Shown here: positions 1 to 8,937 of the stretch, piece by piece | How the letters are laid out: the number at the start of each line of letters is the position of its first letter | Numbering within the stretch: position 1 is the stretch's first letter | Source of the DNA: Candidatus Leptovillus gracilis | Lineage (GTDB): Bacteria > Chloroflexota > Anaerolineae > Promineifilales > Promineifilaceae | Length of the DNA stretch: 64,000 nt | NCBI GenBank assembly: GCA_016716065.1 | Contig: JADJXA010000002.1 | Span: 434,001-498,000 of the forward strand | Direction of reading: 5' to 3' | Notes under the pieces: model-generated | Seen by the model: only the letters and a program-made list of their open reading frames with translations | The model's database searches: none | Told to the model about the DNA's origin: nothing | Position numbers and translations under genes: made by a program

Positions 1-237
1 CCCTATGGCATTGCTTTTGGCAGCCGCATCCGTGTGGAAGTGACGCCAACGAGCGAAATAGCGGCCGTTTCGCCAACGCCGATTGGCGGTCAGACTGATA
101 CCGACTCGTCTTCATCGGCCGGCAGCCCATCGGGCGGCATCAGTGGTCTGGCGATTGCCGGAATTGCGATGTTGGTGACGGCCGTTGTGTTGTTGGGGGC
201 GGTATTGTTCGTGCTGCTGCGTCGTCAGACAGGTTAA
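1..237 (+). CDS. C-terminal end of a membrane-anchored surface protein (5' partial)
   Basis: The reading frame is open from the first base of the window, so the start lies upstream. The visible 78 residues consist of a short polar stretch, a Ser/Gly-rich linker, one hydrophobic helix of about 25 residues and a short basic tail ending in RRQTG. This is the usual architecture of the cell-surface end of a secreted protein held by a C-terminal membrane anchor. The tail resembles that of the secreted protein at 4133-4693, which ends in RRRQA. No catalytic domain is visible, so the function of the whole protein cannot be given. Confidence 0.6.
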   Translation, partial: PYGIAFGSRIRVEVTPTSEIAAVSPTPIGGQTDTDSSSSAGSPSGGISGLAIAGIAMLVTAVVLLGAVLFVLLRRQTG

Positions 238-295
238 TTGTTCTGGTGGGCGGGTGATGGCGTAGGCACGGCCGTCACCCGCCCACGCTGCCAGA

Positions 296-3200
296 TTGTC
301 CACCAAACGATTTCCCCGCAACGCTTCCCATCTTTATCTGATCGCCGCCCTGGCGGTGGCGCTGTTGGCCGCCTGGCCGCTGCTGTCTGGGCCGGGTCTG
401 GTCAATACACGCGGCGGCGGCGACAGCCCCTTTTTGTTGCAGCGGCTGCAGCAGTTGGAAGCGGCGCTGCGCGACGGCCATTTTCCGGCGCGCTGGATGC
501 CAGACGCCAATTATGGCTACGGCTATCCCTTTTACAATTTTTACGCGCCGTTGTCGCTTTATGTGACGGCCGTTTTTCGCTTCCTCGGCTTTCGTTACAT
601 TCAGGCTATCCAACTGGCGCAGCTTGCCGGTTTTATCGTCGCTGCCTGGGCCACCTTTAGCCTGGCCAGGCGTTGGTTTCACTCCGATTGGGCCGGGCTG
701 TTGGCGGCCGTGGCCTACACCACCGCCCCCTTTCACATGGTCAACGTCTACGTCCGCGGCGATTCGCTGGCCGAATTTTGGGCCATGGCTTTTTATCCGC
801 TGGTACTGCTGGCGGCGGATGATTTTCGGATTTCGGGTGGAAGCGCGTGGAAGCGGCGCGTGGCGCTGTTGGCCCTGGCCTACGCCGGGCTGATTTTGAG
901 TCACAATATCTCGGCGCTGATTTTTTCCCCTTTCCTGCTCCTTTACCTTCTGCTTTTACTGGTGCGCCGTGCTTCCCCTCATTCACCATTCACCATTCAC
1001 CATTCACCATTCACCATTCAAACTGCCCTCGCCGGTTTATTGTTGGCCTTCGCTCTTTCGGCCTGGTTTTTTGTGCCAGCGCTGGCGGAGAAGGGCTGGG
1101 CGCAGCTTGGCCCGGTGACAGAGGGGTATTTTCATTTCAGCAATCATTTTCGCGGGTTGGATTTGGTGCAGGCTTCCTGGTTGTTTGATTATGGGGTAGA
1201 TGGCGGCGGGGCGTTTCGCATGGGGCTGGTGCAGGCGGTAACGGCCGTCGCCGGTGTAGCCGCCCTTCTTTTTATACCAAGGAACAAAGGGACAAAGGGA
1301 CAAAAGGAGGCAGCGGAGATGTGGGGCGCGCCGTTGCTTTTTATTGGACTGACCTTTGTGGTGGCGACGTTGATGATCACACCGCTGTCACGGCCGTTGT
1401 GGGAACATCTGCCCCTGCTCGATTTTACCCAGTTTCCCTGGCGCTTTTTGTCGGTGCAGGCGTTGGCCGGGGCGCTGGCAGCGGCGGCGTTGGCCCAACT
1501 GCCGGGGCGGCAGTTCATCGCGCCGTTGGCGGCGCTGCTGCTGATTGGCGCGGCGCTGGGTGGGCTGCGCCCCGATTACCTGCCCATCACCGACGCCGAT
1601 GTGACGGCCGAAAGTCTGGCGCAGTACGAGTGGTATACCGGCAACATCGGCAGCACTGTCAGCGCCGAATATCTGTATACGGCCGTGCAGCCGCGCCCCA
1701 CCACCAGCCCCTGGCTGAACGACGGCGACCGGGACAGGGTGCAGGTGTTGGATGGCATGGCCGTCGTATCGCTGTTGCAGCGGCGGGCAGCGCGGCAGGT
1801 ATGGCAGGTGGAGACGGCCGGTGGCGCTGTTCTGGTCTTCCCGACGATGTATTGGCCGGGCTGGGCGGCGGCGGTGGATGGGGTGGCGACGGCCGTTGGA
1901 CCGGCCGCCGGGTCGGGGCTGCTGCAAATCACTGCGCCGCCGGGTGAGCATACCATCACCCTGCGCCTGGGGCGCACGCCGGTGCAGACGGCGGCAGAAT
2001 GGCTCTCGGTGACGGCCGTGCTGCTGACGTTGTGGCTGCTGTGGCCGCGCCGTTGGGCGCGGGTGGGCTGGGGGCTGACGGCCGTGTTGTTGGTTTTGGC
2101 CGGGGCCGGGATCAGCGCGCGCCTCTGGCCTGAGCCAGCGCTCTCGCCGGGCAGCCTGAACTGGGATTTTGCCCAGATGGCTTATTTGCACCACGCGCCC
2201 GCTGGCGTTTTATTCGCCGATGGATTGGCGCTGGACAGCTATTCGTACAGCCACGAAGAGATGCTGCCCGGCAGGAGCTTGACCATCAGCCTGACCTGGA
2301 CGGGAATCGGCGAGGCGGCCGGGCAGCCGGTAAGTCTGGCCTTGTTTAGCCCGGCCATTACCCGGCCGTCGCTGCTGGCCGAGGTCGAGCCATCTCCCAT
2401 CGCCACAGCGACGCAGCCGCTGGCCCCGGTGATGCATTTTGTCTTGCCCATCCCCGCCGATGCCCCCCCTGGCCTGGTGGCGCCGCGTCTGGTGGTGGCC
2501 GGGTATGGCGCGGAAACGGCCGTGGGCCTGGCGCGGGGCGATTTGTTTTTGCGGCCGCTGCGCCTGACGGCCGATTCTAACGCCCAGGAGCAGGGGAGCA
2601 GAGGGGAGTTGGATGTGCGGGTGATAGAGGCGGCGGTGCGGGCGGATGCGCCGATTTTGGATATGCGCCTGGCGTGGTGGACGGCACGGCCGTTGAGCCA
2701 TAATTACAACGTCTCGCTGCGCCTGACAGATGCCCAGGGCGTCTGGCGGCGACAGTTGGATACACAGCCAGGTTTTGGCTTTTTGCCCAGCAGCGGTTGG
2801 CCGGCCGGCCAGTGGGTACATGATTGGCTGGCGCTGTCGCTGCCGCAATTGGACCCGGCGGCCGGCCCCTATCCCTTATTGATACAGGTTTATGAGGTGG
2901 GCGCGCCAGAAACGGCCGTCTTGACGCGGCGTTTGGGGGCGCTGGTCGCTGCCGAGGCCGGCCGGGTGTTTGGGCCAATCGCGCCGTCGTTTGTGCTGCC
3001 AGATGGGGTGGTGGGGGAAACGGCCGTGTTTGGCGACGCCATCGCCCTGGCCGGTTATACGGCGGCGCAGCAAGGGGACGTGTTGACGCTGACGCTGTAT
3101 TGGCAGGCGCTGGGCGACGGCCAGACCGACTATATGCGCTTTGTCCACCTGGTTGATCCGGCCGCCAGCCAGTCGCCGCTGGCGCAAAGCGACGGCTTCC

Positions 3201-3421
3201 CGCTGTACGGCACGTATCCCACCGGCCAATGGCTGGCGGGCGAGATTGTGACCGACGTGGTGCGGCTAAACCTGAGCCAACTGCCGCCCGGAGCGTACAG
3301 CCTGCTGGTGGGCTTTTATGAAGGTAGCGGCGGGGGGAGGGTAACGGCCGTTGACGCCAGCGGCGCGGCCTTCCCCAACGACGCTTTCCCTTTGTCGGCC
3401 GAGATTATTGTGGGGGATTGA
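296..3421 (+). CDS. Large multi-pass GT-C-like membrane protein (PTPS-related domain)
   Basis: The 1041-aa product has an N-terminal hydrophobic segment, an extracytoplasmic loop rich in Asp and aromatic residues (GGGDSPF, YGYGYPFYNFYAPL), then many membrane helices. This pattern is typical of the 6-pyruvoyl-tetrahydropterin-synthase-related membrane family, which resembles GT-C glycosyltransferases. The last third (about residues 650-1041) is mostly soluble and looks like beta-sandwich modules with recurring LTLYWQA and VHLVDP motifs. The inferred role is transfer of sugars from lipid carriers at the cell surface; the substrate is unknown. The start is a TTG and is uncertain because no strong Shine-Dalgarno precedes it. 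The gene carries in-frame low-complexity insertions: an ATTCACC array at 981-1020 and a GGGACAAA-like repeat near 1280-1305. Confidence 0.75.
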   Translation: MSTKRFPRNASHLYLIAALAVALLAAWPLLSGPGLVNTRGGGDSPFLLQRLQQLEAALRDGHFPARWMPDANYGYGYPFYNFYAPLSLYVTAVFRFLGFRYIQAIQLAQLAGFIVAAWATFSLARRWFHSDWAGLLAAVAYTTAPFHMVNVYVRGDSLAEFWAMAFYPLVLLAADDFRISGGSAWKRRVALLALAYAGLILSHNISALIFSPFLLLYLLLLLVRRASPHSPFTIHHSPFTIQTALAGLLLAFALSAWFFVPALAEKGWAQLGPVTEGYFHFSNHFRGLDLVQASWLFDYGVDGGGAFRMGLVQAVTAVAGVAALLFIPRNKGTKGQKEAAEMWGAPLLFIGLTFVVATLMITPLSRPLWEHLPLLDFTQFPWRFLSVQALAGALAAAALAQLPGRQFIAPLAALLLIGAALGGLRPDYLPITDADVTAESLAQYEWYTGNIGSTVSAEYLYTAVQPRPTTSPWLNDGDRDRVQVLDGMAVVSLLQRRAARQVWQVETAGGAVLVFPTMYWPGWAAAVDGVATAVGPAAGSGLLQITAPPGEHTITLRLGRTPVQTAAEWLSVTAVLLTLWLLWPRRWARVGWGLTAVLLVLAGAGISARLWPEPALSPGSLNWDFAQMAYLHHAPAGVLFADGLALDSYSYSHEEMLPGRSLTISLTWTGIGEAAGQPVSLALFSPAITRPSLLAEVEPSPIATATQPLAPVMHFVLPIPADAPPGLVAPRLVVAGYGAETAVGLARGDLFLRPLRLTADSNAQEQGSRGELDVRVIEAAVRADAPILDMRLAWWTARPLSHNYNVSLRLTDAQGVWRRQLDTQPGFGFLPSSGWPAGQWVHDWLALSLPQLDPAAGPYPLLIQVYEVGAPETAVLTRRLGALVAAEAGRVFGPIAPSFVLPDGVVGETAVFGDAIALAGYTAAQQGDVLTLTLYWQALGDGQTDYMRFVHLVDPAASQSPLAQSDGFPLYGTYPTGQWLAGEIVTDVVRLNLSQLPPGAYSLLVGFYEGSGGGRVTAVDASGAAFPNDAFPLSAEIIVGD
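981..1020. repeat. Heptanucleotide tandem array (ATTCACC, 5.7 units) inside a gene
   Basis: Five full ATTCACC units plus ATTCA lie inside the GT-C-like gene. Because the unit is 7 bp, the array cycles through all three frames and reads as the same seven-codon cycle (I-H-H-S-P-F-T) without a stop. Gain or loss of one or two units would shift the downstream frame. The same heptamer occurs on the opposite strand at 28664-28698. Confidence 0.9.
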
Positions 3422-3449
3422 GGCGAACCGCGCCGCAATCCCCGGGGGC

Positions 3450-3911
3450 TTACAATGCTTTCAGCGCTTGCGCCACGCTGTCTTGCGGGCTGATTTTTAG
3501 CTGGATGTCGGCCAACTTACCGGCCTCGTCAATGAGGAAATGGCTGCGGATGATGCCCATGTAGGCACGGCCGTACATCTTCCGTTCACCCCACACCCCA
3601 TACGCCTCGGCCACCGCGTGGTCTGGGTCGGACAACAACGGGTAGGGGAAATGCTCCTCGGCCTGCCACTTTGCCAATGCCGCCGGTTCATCGGGGCTGA
3701 TGCCGATGACTGTGGCATTGTGGTCGCTAATGGTGGCGTAGTTATCGCGGAAGCCACACGCCTGGGTGGTGCAGCCGGGTGTAGCCGCCTTGGGGTAAAA
3801 GAACAGCACTACCCGCTGCCCACGAAAATCAGACAATTTCATAGACTTGTTTTCGGCTGACACCAATTCAAAATCTGGGGCAGCATCACCAATTTGTAAC
3901 ATGTCGTTCAC
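3450..3911 (-). CDS. bcp: Thioredoxin-dependent peroxiredoxin (Bcp/PrxQ family)
   Basis: This 153-aa cytoplasmic peroxiredoxin reduces H2O2 and organic peroxides using thioredoxin. The thioredoxin-like fold starts at GDAAPDFEL and carries the peroxidatic Cys in ATPGCTTQA (around residue 46). The usual resolving Cys five residues later is present (CTTQAC), as in PrxQ/Bcp. Length and motifs are normal for the family. The gene stands alone, convergent with the GT-C-like gene, with its start preceded by a purine-rich stretch. Confidence 0.95.
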   Translation of the reverse strand: MNDMLQIGDAAPDFELVSAENKSMKLSDFRGQRVVLFFYPKAATPGCTTQACGFRDNYATISDHNATVIGISPDEPAALAKWQAEEHFPYPLLSDPDHAVAEAYGVWGERKMYGRAYMGIIRSHFLIDEAGKLADIQLKISPQDSVAQALKAL

Positions 3912-4132
3912 TCCTTTTACTTATCTGCTGTAAAAACATAACCGAATTTTAACCTGTATTGGTACTGCGGTACTATACTAAAACCCCTGGTTTGAACCAC
4001 AATAAGAACAGTTCTTATTCTTTCCTCATGTGTCTGCCATCTGGAAGCAATAATCATGTGGACAATTTTTCATCACCTGAATTGGACACGTATCATTTAT
4101 TAATATCTTGACAGCGAACAAGGAGTAGTATC

Positions 4133-4693
4133 ATGAAAAATAAGTGGATTGCCGTTCTTTTTGCGATTTGTTTTATTGCTGCCGGACTATTTGTCCCGCA
4201 GCCCGCCGCGGCCTATACCGGCGCAAACGTGATTGTGCGCGACAGTGTGACAATACAACCCTGGGTGTGGGGTGGTGATGTCTATCTGGTGAATCAGACA
4301 ACCGGTACCATTGCGGGTACCGGTGAACTAAACGCCAATGGTCAGGTCAGCATACCGCATGGCACCGGGACGCTTTGTACTGGCGTTGGCGGTTGTGTGT
4401 CGCCTTTGCCCGGCCAGGTAATTGAACTCATTATAGACTTTGAATGCCAACTTTCTGGCAATTGCTCCGGAGGCCCAAACGGAACGCCGCAGACATTTGG
4501 CGAACTGACTTATACCCAGAACGCGCTGCCATTGTACATTTCGCGGGATGTGCGCACCGGCACTGGTCCGCTGGCGGTAAGCCTGAGCGGGATTGGCGGC
4601 GGTTCTAGCAGCCCGCTGCCTTATGCTGCTGCCGCTGCGGCCGTGATGTTGGGCGCGGCAACCATCTTCGTGGTGCGCCGCCGCCAGGCGTAA
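4133..4693 (+). CDS. Secreted protein with C-terminal membrane anchor, function unknown
   Basis: The 186-aa product has a clear signal peptide (MKNKWIAVLF, cleavage near PAAAYTG), a small extracellular domain with two Cys pairs (CTGVGGC and CQLSGNC), then a Ser/Gly linker, one hydrophobic helix and a basic tail RRRQA. An AAGGAG Shine-Dalgarno sits 9 nt before the ATG. A strong intrinsic terminator follows at 4723-4754, so it is probably monocistronic. I recognise no family. The layout suggests a small surface-displayed beta-rich protein, possibly disulfide-stabilised. Confidence 0.75.
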   Translation: MKNKWIAVLFAICFIAAGLFVPQPAAAYTGANVIVRDSVTIQPWVWGGDVYLVNQTTGTIAGTGELNANGQVSIPHGTGTLCTGVGGCVSPLPGQVIELIIDFECQLSGNCSGGPNGTPQTFGELTYTQNALPLYISRDVRTGTGPLAVSLSGIGGGSSSPLPYAAAAAAVMLGAATIFVVRRRQA

Positions 4694-4722
4694 AACGGGC
4701 GACCTTTCGCTAGAATCAAAGA

Positions 4723-4754
4723 GGGCGACCTGAATGAACAGGTCGCCCTTTTTT
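4723..4754 (+). terminator. Intrinsic terminator after the anchored secreted protein
   Basis: A perfect 9-bp GC-rich stem (GGGCGACCT / AGGTCGCCC) with an 8-nt loop is followed by six T residues, 30 bp after the stop codon of the upstream gene. Confidence 0.9.
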
Positions 4755-4775
4755 GTTTGTTTGCGACTGGGCGGT

Positions 4776-5315
4776 CTACTCGCCAAACAGCTTGAGGGCA
4801 AAGCGGATCATGCTGAGGAAAAGGCCGCCAAAGACGCCGCGGCGGGGGTTGACGCTGAGGCTTTCTTCCATGCGCATCATGGCGGCCAGCCACTGCCCCT
4901 GGCGTAACTGCATCAGGCTGAGGGCGCGTAGGACCTGGCTTTGTTTGGCGTGGTCGCCAGTTTGGGCGAAGAGGGCGGCGGCGTCGCTGTAGCTGCGGGC
5001 GGCCTGGTCGCGGCTGCCCTGGTTGCTGTAGAGGTCGCCCAGATTGCCCAAGATTTGGGCGCGGCGGTTGTCATCGCCGGCCGCCTGACAGTGGGTTTGG
5101 GCATTCTCAAAGGCTTGCAGCGCGTCGTCGTATTGGCCGCGCAGGCGGTGGATGACGCCGATGTTGTTGTACATTTCCGTCTGGCCGGTGTGGTCTTCGA
5201 TGGCGGCGTAGGCGGTAACGGCCGTTGCAAATGTCGTTAGCGCCGCATCATATTCGCCGCGCTGAAACTGCTGCAACCCTTCTTCTTTCAGGTAGTTGGC
5301 TGTTGTGTTGTTCAT
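4776..5315 (-). CDS. Tetratricopeptide repeat protein
   Basis: The 179-aa product is made of about four TPR units (YDAALTTFATAV, YNNIGVIHRLRGQYDDAL, LGNLGDLYSNQG, QAARSYSDAAALF), a helical scaffold used for protein-protein contact. The last 25 residues are hydrophobic and basic (GLFLSMIRFALKLFGE) and may associate with the membrane. It follows the XRE regulator gene by 18 bp on the same strand, so the two are probably co-transcribed and may work together. No enzymatic motif is seen. Confidence 0.8.
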   Translation of the reverse strand: MNNTTANYLKEEGLQQFQRGEYDAALTTFATAVTAYAAIEDHTGQTEMYNNIGVIHRLRGQYDDALQAFENAQTHCQAAGDDNRRAQILGNLGDLYSNQGSRDQAARSYSDAAALFAQTGDHAKQSQVLRALSLMQLRQGQWLAAMMRMEESLSVNPRRGVFGGLFLSMIRFALKLFGE

Positions 5316-5333
5316 GAGGGTTTGCCTGCCGGA

Positions 5334-5996
5334 TTAAAACGTAATGTCCAGAATGCTTTCGGCGACCTGTCGCAGCCGCTGCACGTCCATCTCGCTGAGG
5401 ATTTTGGCCGTTTGCATGTAGGTGACGTTGGTAGGATTGGTGAGAAAGGCTTGCATGTCCGGGCCTAACTCGCTGAATATCTTTTGCAGGCGCTGCTCCG
5501 CCTCGTGGCGGCCCAGGGGGCCATGCTGATCATCTACGAAATAGGTGATGGGCACGTTGAGGTGGCGGCTGATTTGCTCCAGATGGAGGTAGGGAACGGC
5601 CGTCGCCCCTGTTTCATAAGCAGCAATGGCTGCTTCGTCCAGACCCAGCATGGCGGCGAAATCTTTTTGCGTCTGGCGCGCCTGAAGGCGTAGTTGGCGC
5701 AGCATGACGCCAATGACACGGTGGCGAATCGCTATCAGGCTCTGGTAATCCACCGGCCGCGGCGTCACCAGTTCGTCACGTCCCCAAAAATAGCCCATCG
5801 GCACTTTGAGGAACAGAGCCAGCACTTCCAACTCTGGCAGCGACGTGGCGTATTCGCCCGTCTCAATTTGGGCATAGGTTTCCGGCGTCAGGCTCAGCAC
5901 AACGGCCGTTTCTTCGGGTTCACGGCCGGCGTACAAGCGGGCGTCGCGGATTAGACTGCCAAGCATTTGGGCGCGGGTTGGGTCCTGGTTGCTCAT
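5334..5996 (-). CDS. Transcriptional regulator with two XRE-type HTH domains
   Basis: Two Cro/C1-type helix-turn-helix domains lie in tandem: one near residues 8-70 (IRDARLYAGREPEETAVVL) and one near 90-150 (LRQLRLQARQTQKDFAAML). Each is followed by a short tail ending in YFWG or YFVDD. An upstream ATG at 6068 is in frame. I prefer the ATG at 5996 because GGAG lies about 10 nt before it and the HTH begins shortly afterwards. It likely binds DNA as a dimer. The TPR gene follows immediately, which suggests one transcription unit. Confidence 0.85.
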   Translation of the reverse strand: MSNQDPTRAQMLGSLIRDARLYAGREPEETAVVLSLTPETYAQIETGEYATSLPELEVLALFLKVPMGYFWGRDELVTPRPVDYQSLIAIRHRVIGVMLRQLRLQARQTQKDFAAMLGLDEAAIAAYETGATAVPYLHLEQISRHLNVPITYFVDDQHGPLGRHEAEQRLQKIFSELGPDMQAFLTNPTNVTYMQTAKILSEMDVQRLRQVAESILDITF

Positions 5997-6138
5997 ATCC
6001 TTGCTCTCCGAATGGGTGCGTATCTGGCGGTTGGTTCGCCCTGACGCGGAAATATCTGTTTGCTTCACATAACCAGAAAGATAGTAGCATAAATCAGGCC
6101 AAAACCAAAACGAAAAATAGACCTGACCCGCCTTATTT

Positions 6139-7596
6139 TTACGGCGTGACGCCGGTGGTTAGCAGTACCCCGCCATTGTGGTCTATCAATCGCAGGCCCA
6201 ATGGCCCAGACATGCCCGACGGCCGCTGTCCCACCGTCTGCCAGGCCGGTCCGGGAACCAGTTGCACCGGCCATTCCTGAACCATATTGCCGTTGACATA
6301 AAGCTGGACTGTACTGGGGGTGACGGCCGTTACCGCCACCGCCATCTCCACCCCCTGCCACGTTTCCGCCAGACGAAGCGCGCCCTGCTCGTTGGCTGCC
6401 GCCAGGCCAGCGATGCCGCTGACCGGATACCAATGCTCGGTCCATTGGACACTCTGCCCGGCGTCCAGGGTGGTATAGGTCCAGAAATCGGCGGTGACGC
6501 CGCTGCTCCACATCTCCACATAGGTGCTGTCGTCGTCGGTCCACAGGCCAGGTCCCAGCGTGTCTGGGCCGAAGAATTTGTGGCCAGGGATGACCACCCG
6601 GTCGGCGATGCGCAGGAGGCCCTGATTCATGTGATGGTCGTAGACGCCGCTGTAATTGGACTGGATGGCCGGGGCGAAGAAGCCAATCCAACCGTTCCAG
6701 GTGGCGTATTGGTTGAGGAAACGGCCGTTATACTCCGGCCAGCTTATCAGGCTGTGTTCGCCGGGAATTTGCGGGTCGCCGGTGGAGTGGATGACAATTT
6801 CGGCGGTTGGCAAGACAAATTCGATGGCGTCGGTGGCGTGGTTGTCGTCCGGGGCGATCATCGCGTTGAGCCAGTATTGGTAACTGTGGGCGTTGGCGGT
6901 GTTGTTGACCACCCAGGGCTGGAGGGTGAGGTAGCTGTGGTCGGCGTCCAGCGCCAGGGTAACGCCGACAGTCATGCCGGTCTGGTCTTCCACGTCGCTG
7001 ACGGTGATGGTGACGGTTTGCGAGAAGACGGCCGTTTGCGCCAGCCAGGGTCGGTATTCGTTCAGGCCATGTTCGTCGGTGGGAAAGGCCCATTCGATGC
7101 CGCCGGCCGCCAGCCACCAGCCGCGATTTCCCCAGGCGGTGGGTTTGAGGACGGGGTTGTTGTACAAAAGCTGCCGCCCGGTGGTTTTATCCAGCCAACG
7201 GTAGAGACGGCCGCCTAATTCTGGCAGCACGGTGACGGCCGTGTAATCATTATGTAGCGTAATCGCCCGAAATTCCCGCGTCATCAGCGGTTTCTGGAAA
7301 ACACAGTCGTGGTTCAGGCGTGGGTAGGGATAGACAAAGTCGCCGGGCAGGGTGGCGATGAGGCAGTCGGGATGGTCATATTGGTAGGCTTGAATGGTGA
7401 TAACGCCGGTCTCGATCCAGGGCGCGCCTGGTGGCGGCGGTGGCGGGGAGACGATGTAGGCCACAACAGGCAGGTAGGAGCGTGGTTCCAGATCGTTGGC
7501 GGCAGCCTGGGTGGGGTTGGGGTGAAGATGCAGCGTCAACAGCAGACCGGACAAGAGCAAAAGCGGCAAACTGAGAATAAACAAAAAGTGACGCAT
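6139..7596 (-). CDS. Secreted DUF5107-like protein (galactose-mutarotase-like fold)
   Basis: The 485-aa product starts with a signal peptide (MRHFLFILSLPLLLLSGLLL), a Pro-rich linker (PPPPPPGAP) and a large beta-rich domain. Motifs such as ELGGRLYRW and GGIEWAFP resemble the DUF5107 family, which shares the aldose-epimerase-like beta-sandwich seen in carbohydrate-active proteins. Conserved Trp and Asp/Glu residues fit sugar binding. I cannot point to a catalytic pair, so enzymatic activity is uncertain. The gene is monocistronic and divergent from the flippase-like gene at 7797. Confidence 0.7.
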   Translation of the reverse strand: MRHFLFILSLPLLLLSGLLLTLHLHPNPTQAAANDLEPRSYLPVVAYIVSPPPPPPGAPWIETGVITIQAYQYDHPDCLIATLPGDFVYPYPRLNHDCVFQKPLMTREFRAITLHNDYTAVTVLPELGGRLYRWLDKTTGRQLLYNNPVLKPTAWGNRGWWLAAGGIEWAFPTDEHGLNEYRPWLAQTAVFSQTVTITVSDVEDQTGMTVGVTLALDADHSYLTLQPWVVNNTANAHSYQYWLNAMIAPDDNHATDAIEFVLPTAEIVIHSTGDPQIPGEHSLISWPEYNGRFLNQYATWNGWIGFFAPAIQSNYSGVYDHHMNQGLLRIADRVVIPGHKFFGPDTLGPGLWTDDDSTYVEMWSSGVTADFWTYTTLDAGQSVQWTEHWYPVSGIAGLAAANEQGALRLAETWQGVEMAVAVTAVTPSTVQLYVNGNMVQEWPVQLVPGPAWQTVGQRPSGMSGPLGLRLIDHNGGVLLTTGVTP

Positions 7597-7796
7597 AATT
7601 GGCTCCTTTGGCGTGCAGAGCGTGGCGGGCAGAATCGAACGCGCTGCCCGCTGCCCACTGCCAGCTATGTTGACATTATGCCAGTGAGCGAGGCGTCTTG
7701 TCTATAAAAAGTGCGCTAAAACGGCCGTGAATGAAACAATGGTCATGTTGGTGTTGGTGTTTGTTCGGCATATGATTGGGGACTGGAGATTTGGGT

Positions 7797-8840
7797 ATGG
7801 ACGATGAACGGCAGCAGTCGCTGCCCTTCCACAACCGGCGCAGCAAACAATGGCAGTTTGGCCTGGGGCTGCTCATCAGCTTTGTGTTTCTGTGGTTGGC
7901 GCTGCGCAACCTGCACCTGGGCGAGGTGGTGGCAAACCTGCGCGGGGCTAATTACATCTGGCTGCTGCCGACTGTGCTGGCCTATTTTGTCACCATTGGC
8001 CTGCGCGCCTGGCGTTGGCAGGTGGTGATTGCGCCCGTCAAACAGATCGCCTGGCGGCGCTTGTCCGGGGTGGTGGTTCTGGGCTACCTGGGCAACAATA
8101 TCTACCCCTTCCGCATTGGCGAACTGCTGCGGGTGCTGGCGCTAAACCGCTGGGAAGGCGTGCCGGTCAGCGGCGGGCTGGCGACGCTGTTGGTGGAGAG
8201 GGTCTTTGATGGGTTGGCTGTGCTGGCGCTGGTTTTTGTGGCGCTGCCGCTGCTGGATTTGCCCGGCATTCAGGTGCAGGCGCTGGTCGTTTCGGCCAGC
8301 GTGTTGTTTTTTGGCCTGCTGGCGCTGTTTGTGGGACTGGCCTTGCAGCCCGACCGGGCGCAGCGGGTGGTGGTGTGGGGGGTGAACCGGTTTGTGCCGG
8401 GGCGCTGGCGCGAGGGTGTGTTGGGTATGAGCGGCCGTTTTTTGCAAGGCTTGGCGGCGTTAAGGAGTGGGCGGGGGGTAACGGCCGTACTCCTCCTCTC
8501 TGTCCTCATCTGGCTGGTGGAGACGGCCAAGTATTGGTTTGTGATGCTGGCCTTCCCGTTCCAGGTCAGCTTTGTGGCCTTGATGTTGACCAATGGCATC
8601 GTGAATCTGGCGACAATTTTGCCGTCTACTCCCGGTTTTGTCGGTACGTTCGATTTGCCGATCATCGCCACCCTGACGTTTATGGGCGTGGATGGGGCGT
8701 TGGCGGCGGCCTATACTGTCGTTGTCCATACCACCTTCTGGCTGTCCAGCACTGTTTTGGGCGCGGTCTACATGGTGTTGGCCGGCCTGCGCTGGTCGGA
8801 TTTGGGCCAAAGGGATTGGGACGCAGCGGGGCGCGGCTGA
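7797..8840 (+). CDS. Flippase-like integral membrane protein (LPG synthase TM / UPF0104 family)
   Basis: The polytopic membrane protein has about eight helices and the features of the lysylphosphatidylglycerol-synthetase TM domain family (NNIYPFRIGELLR, LPSTPGFVGTFD). Members translocate or regulate lipid-linked substrates and often sit beside GT2 enzymes. I chose the ATG at 7797 over the TTG at 7776 because GGAG lies 8 nt upstream. It starts a run with the GT2, FrhB-like and methyltransferase genes, which points to a polyprenyl-linked glycan or lipid pathway. Confidence 0.85.
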   Translation: MDDERQQSLPFHNRRSKQWQFGLGLLISFVFLWLALRNLHLGEVVANLRGANYIWLLPTVLAYFVTIGLRAWRWQVVIAPVKQIAWRRLSGVVVLGYLGNNIYPFRIGELLRVLALNRWEGVPVSGGLATLLVERVFDGLAVLALVFVALPLLDLPGIQVQALVVSASVLFFGLLALFVGLALQPDRAQRVVVWGVNRFVPGRWREGVLGMSGRFLQGLAALRSGRGVTAVLLLSVLIWLVETAKYWFVMLAFPFQVSFVALMLTNGIVNLATILPSTPGFVGTFDLPIIATLTFMGVDGALAAAYTVVVHTTFWLSSTVLGAVYMVLAGLRWSDLGQRDWDAAGRG

Positions 8841-8887
8841 ATGCAGATTTTTTGTGCTGCTTGCCCTGTGCGTTATGCTTGTATCAG

Positions 8888-8916
8888 ATTGGTTCAATCT
8901 TGAAGATTGAACCAAT
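8888..8916. repeat. Intergenic palindrome, GATTGGTTCAATC type (copy A)
   Basis: Perfect 14-bp arms (ATTGGTTCAATCTT / AAGATTGAACCAAT) flank a single G between the flippase-like and GT2 genes. Related palindromes occur at 13556, 30230 and 55772. It has no T-run, so it is more like a REP/MITE-type element than a terminator. Confidence 0.85.
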
Positions 8917-8937
8917 AGCACTGAGGTAAAGGCTTTT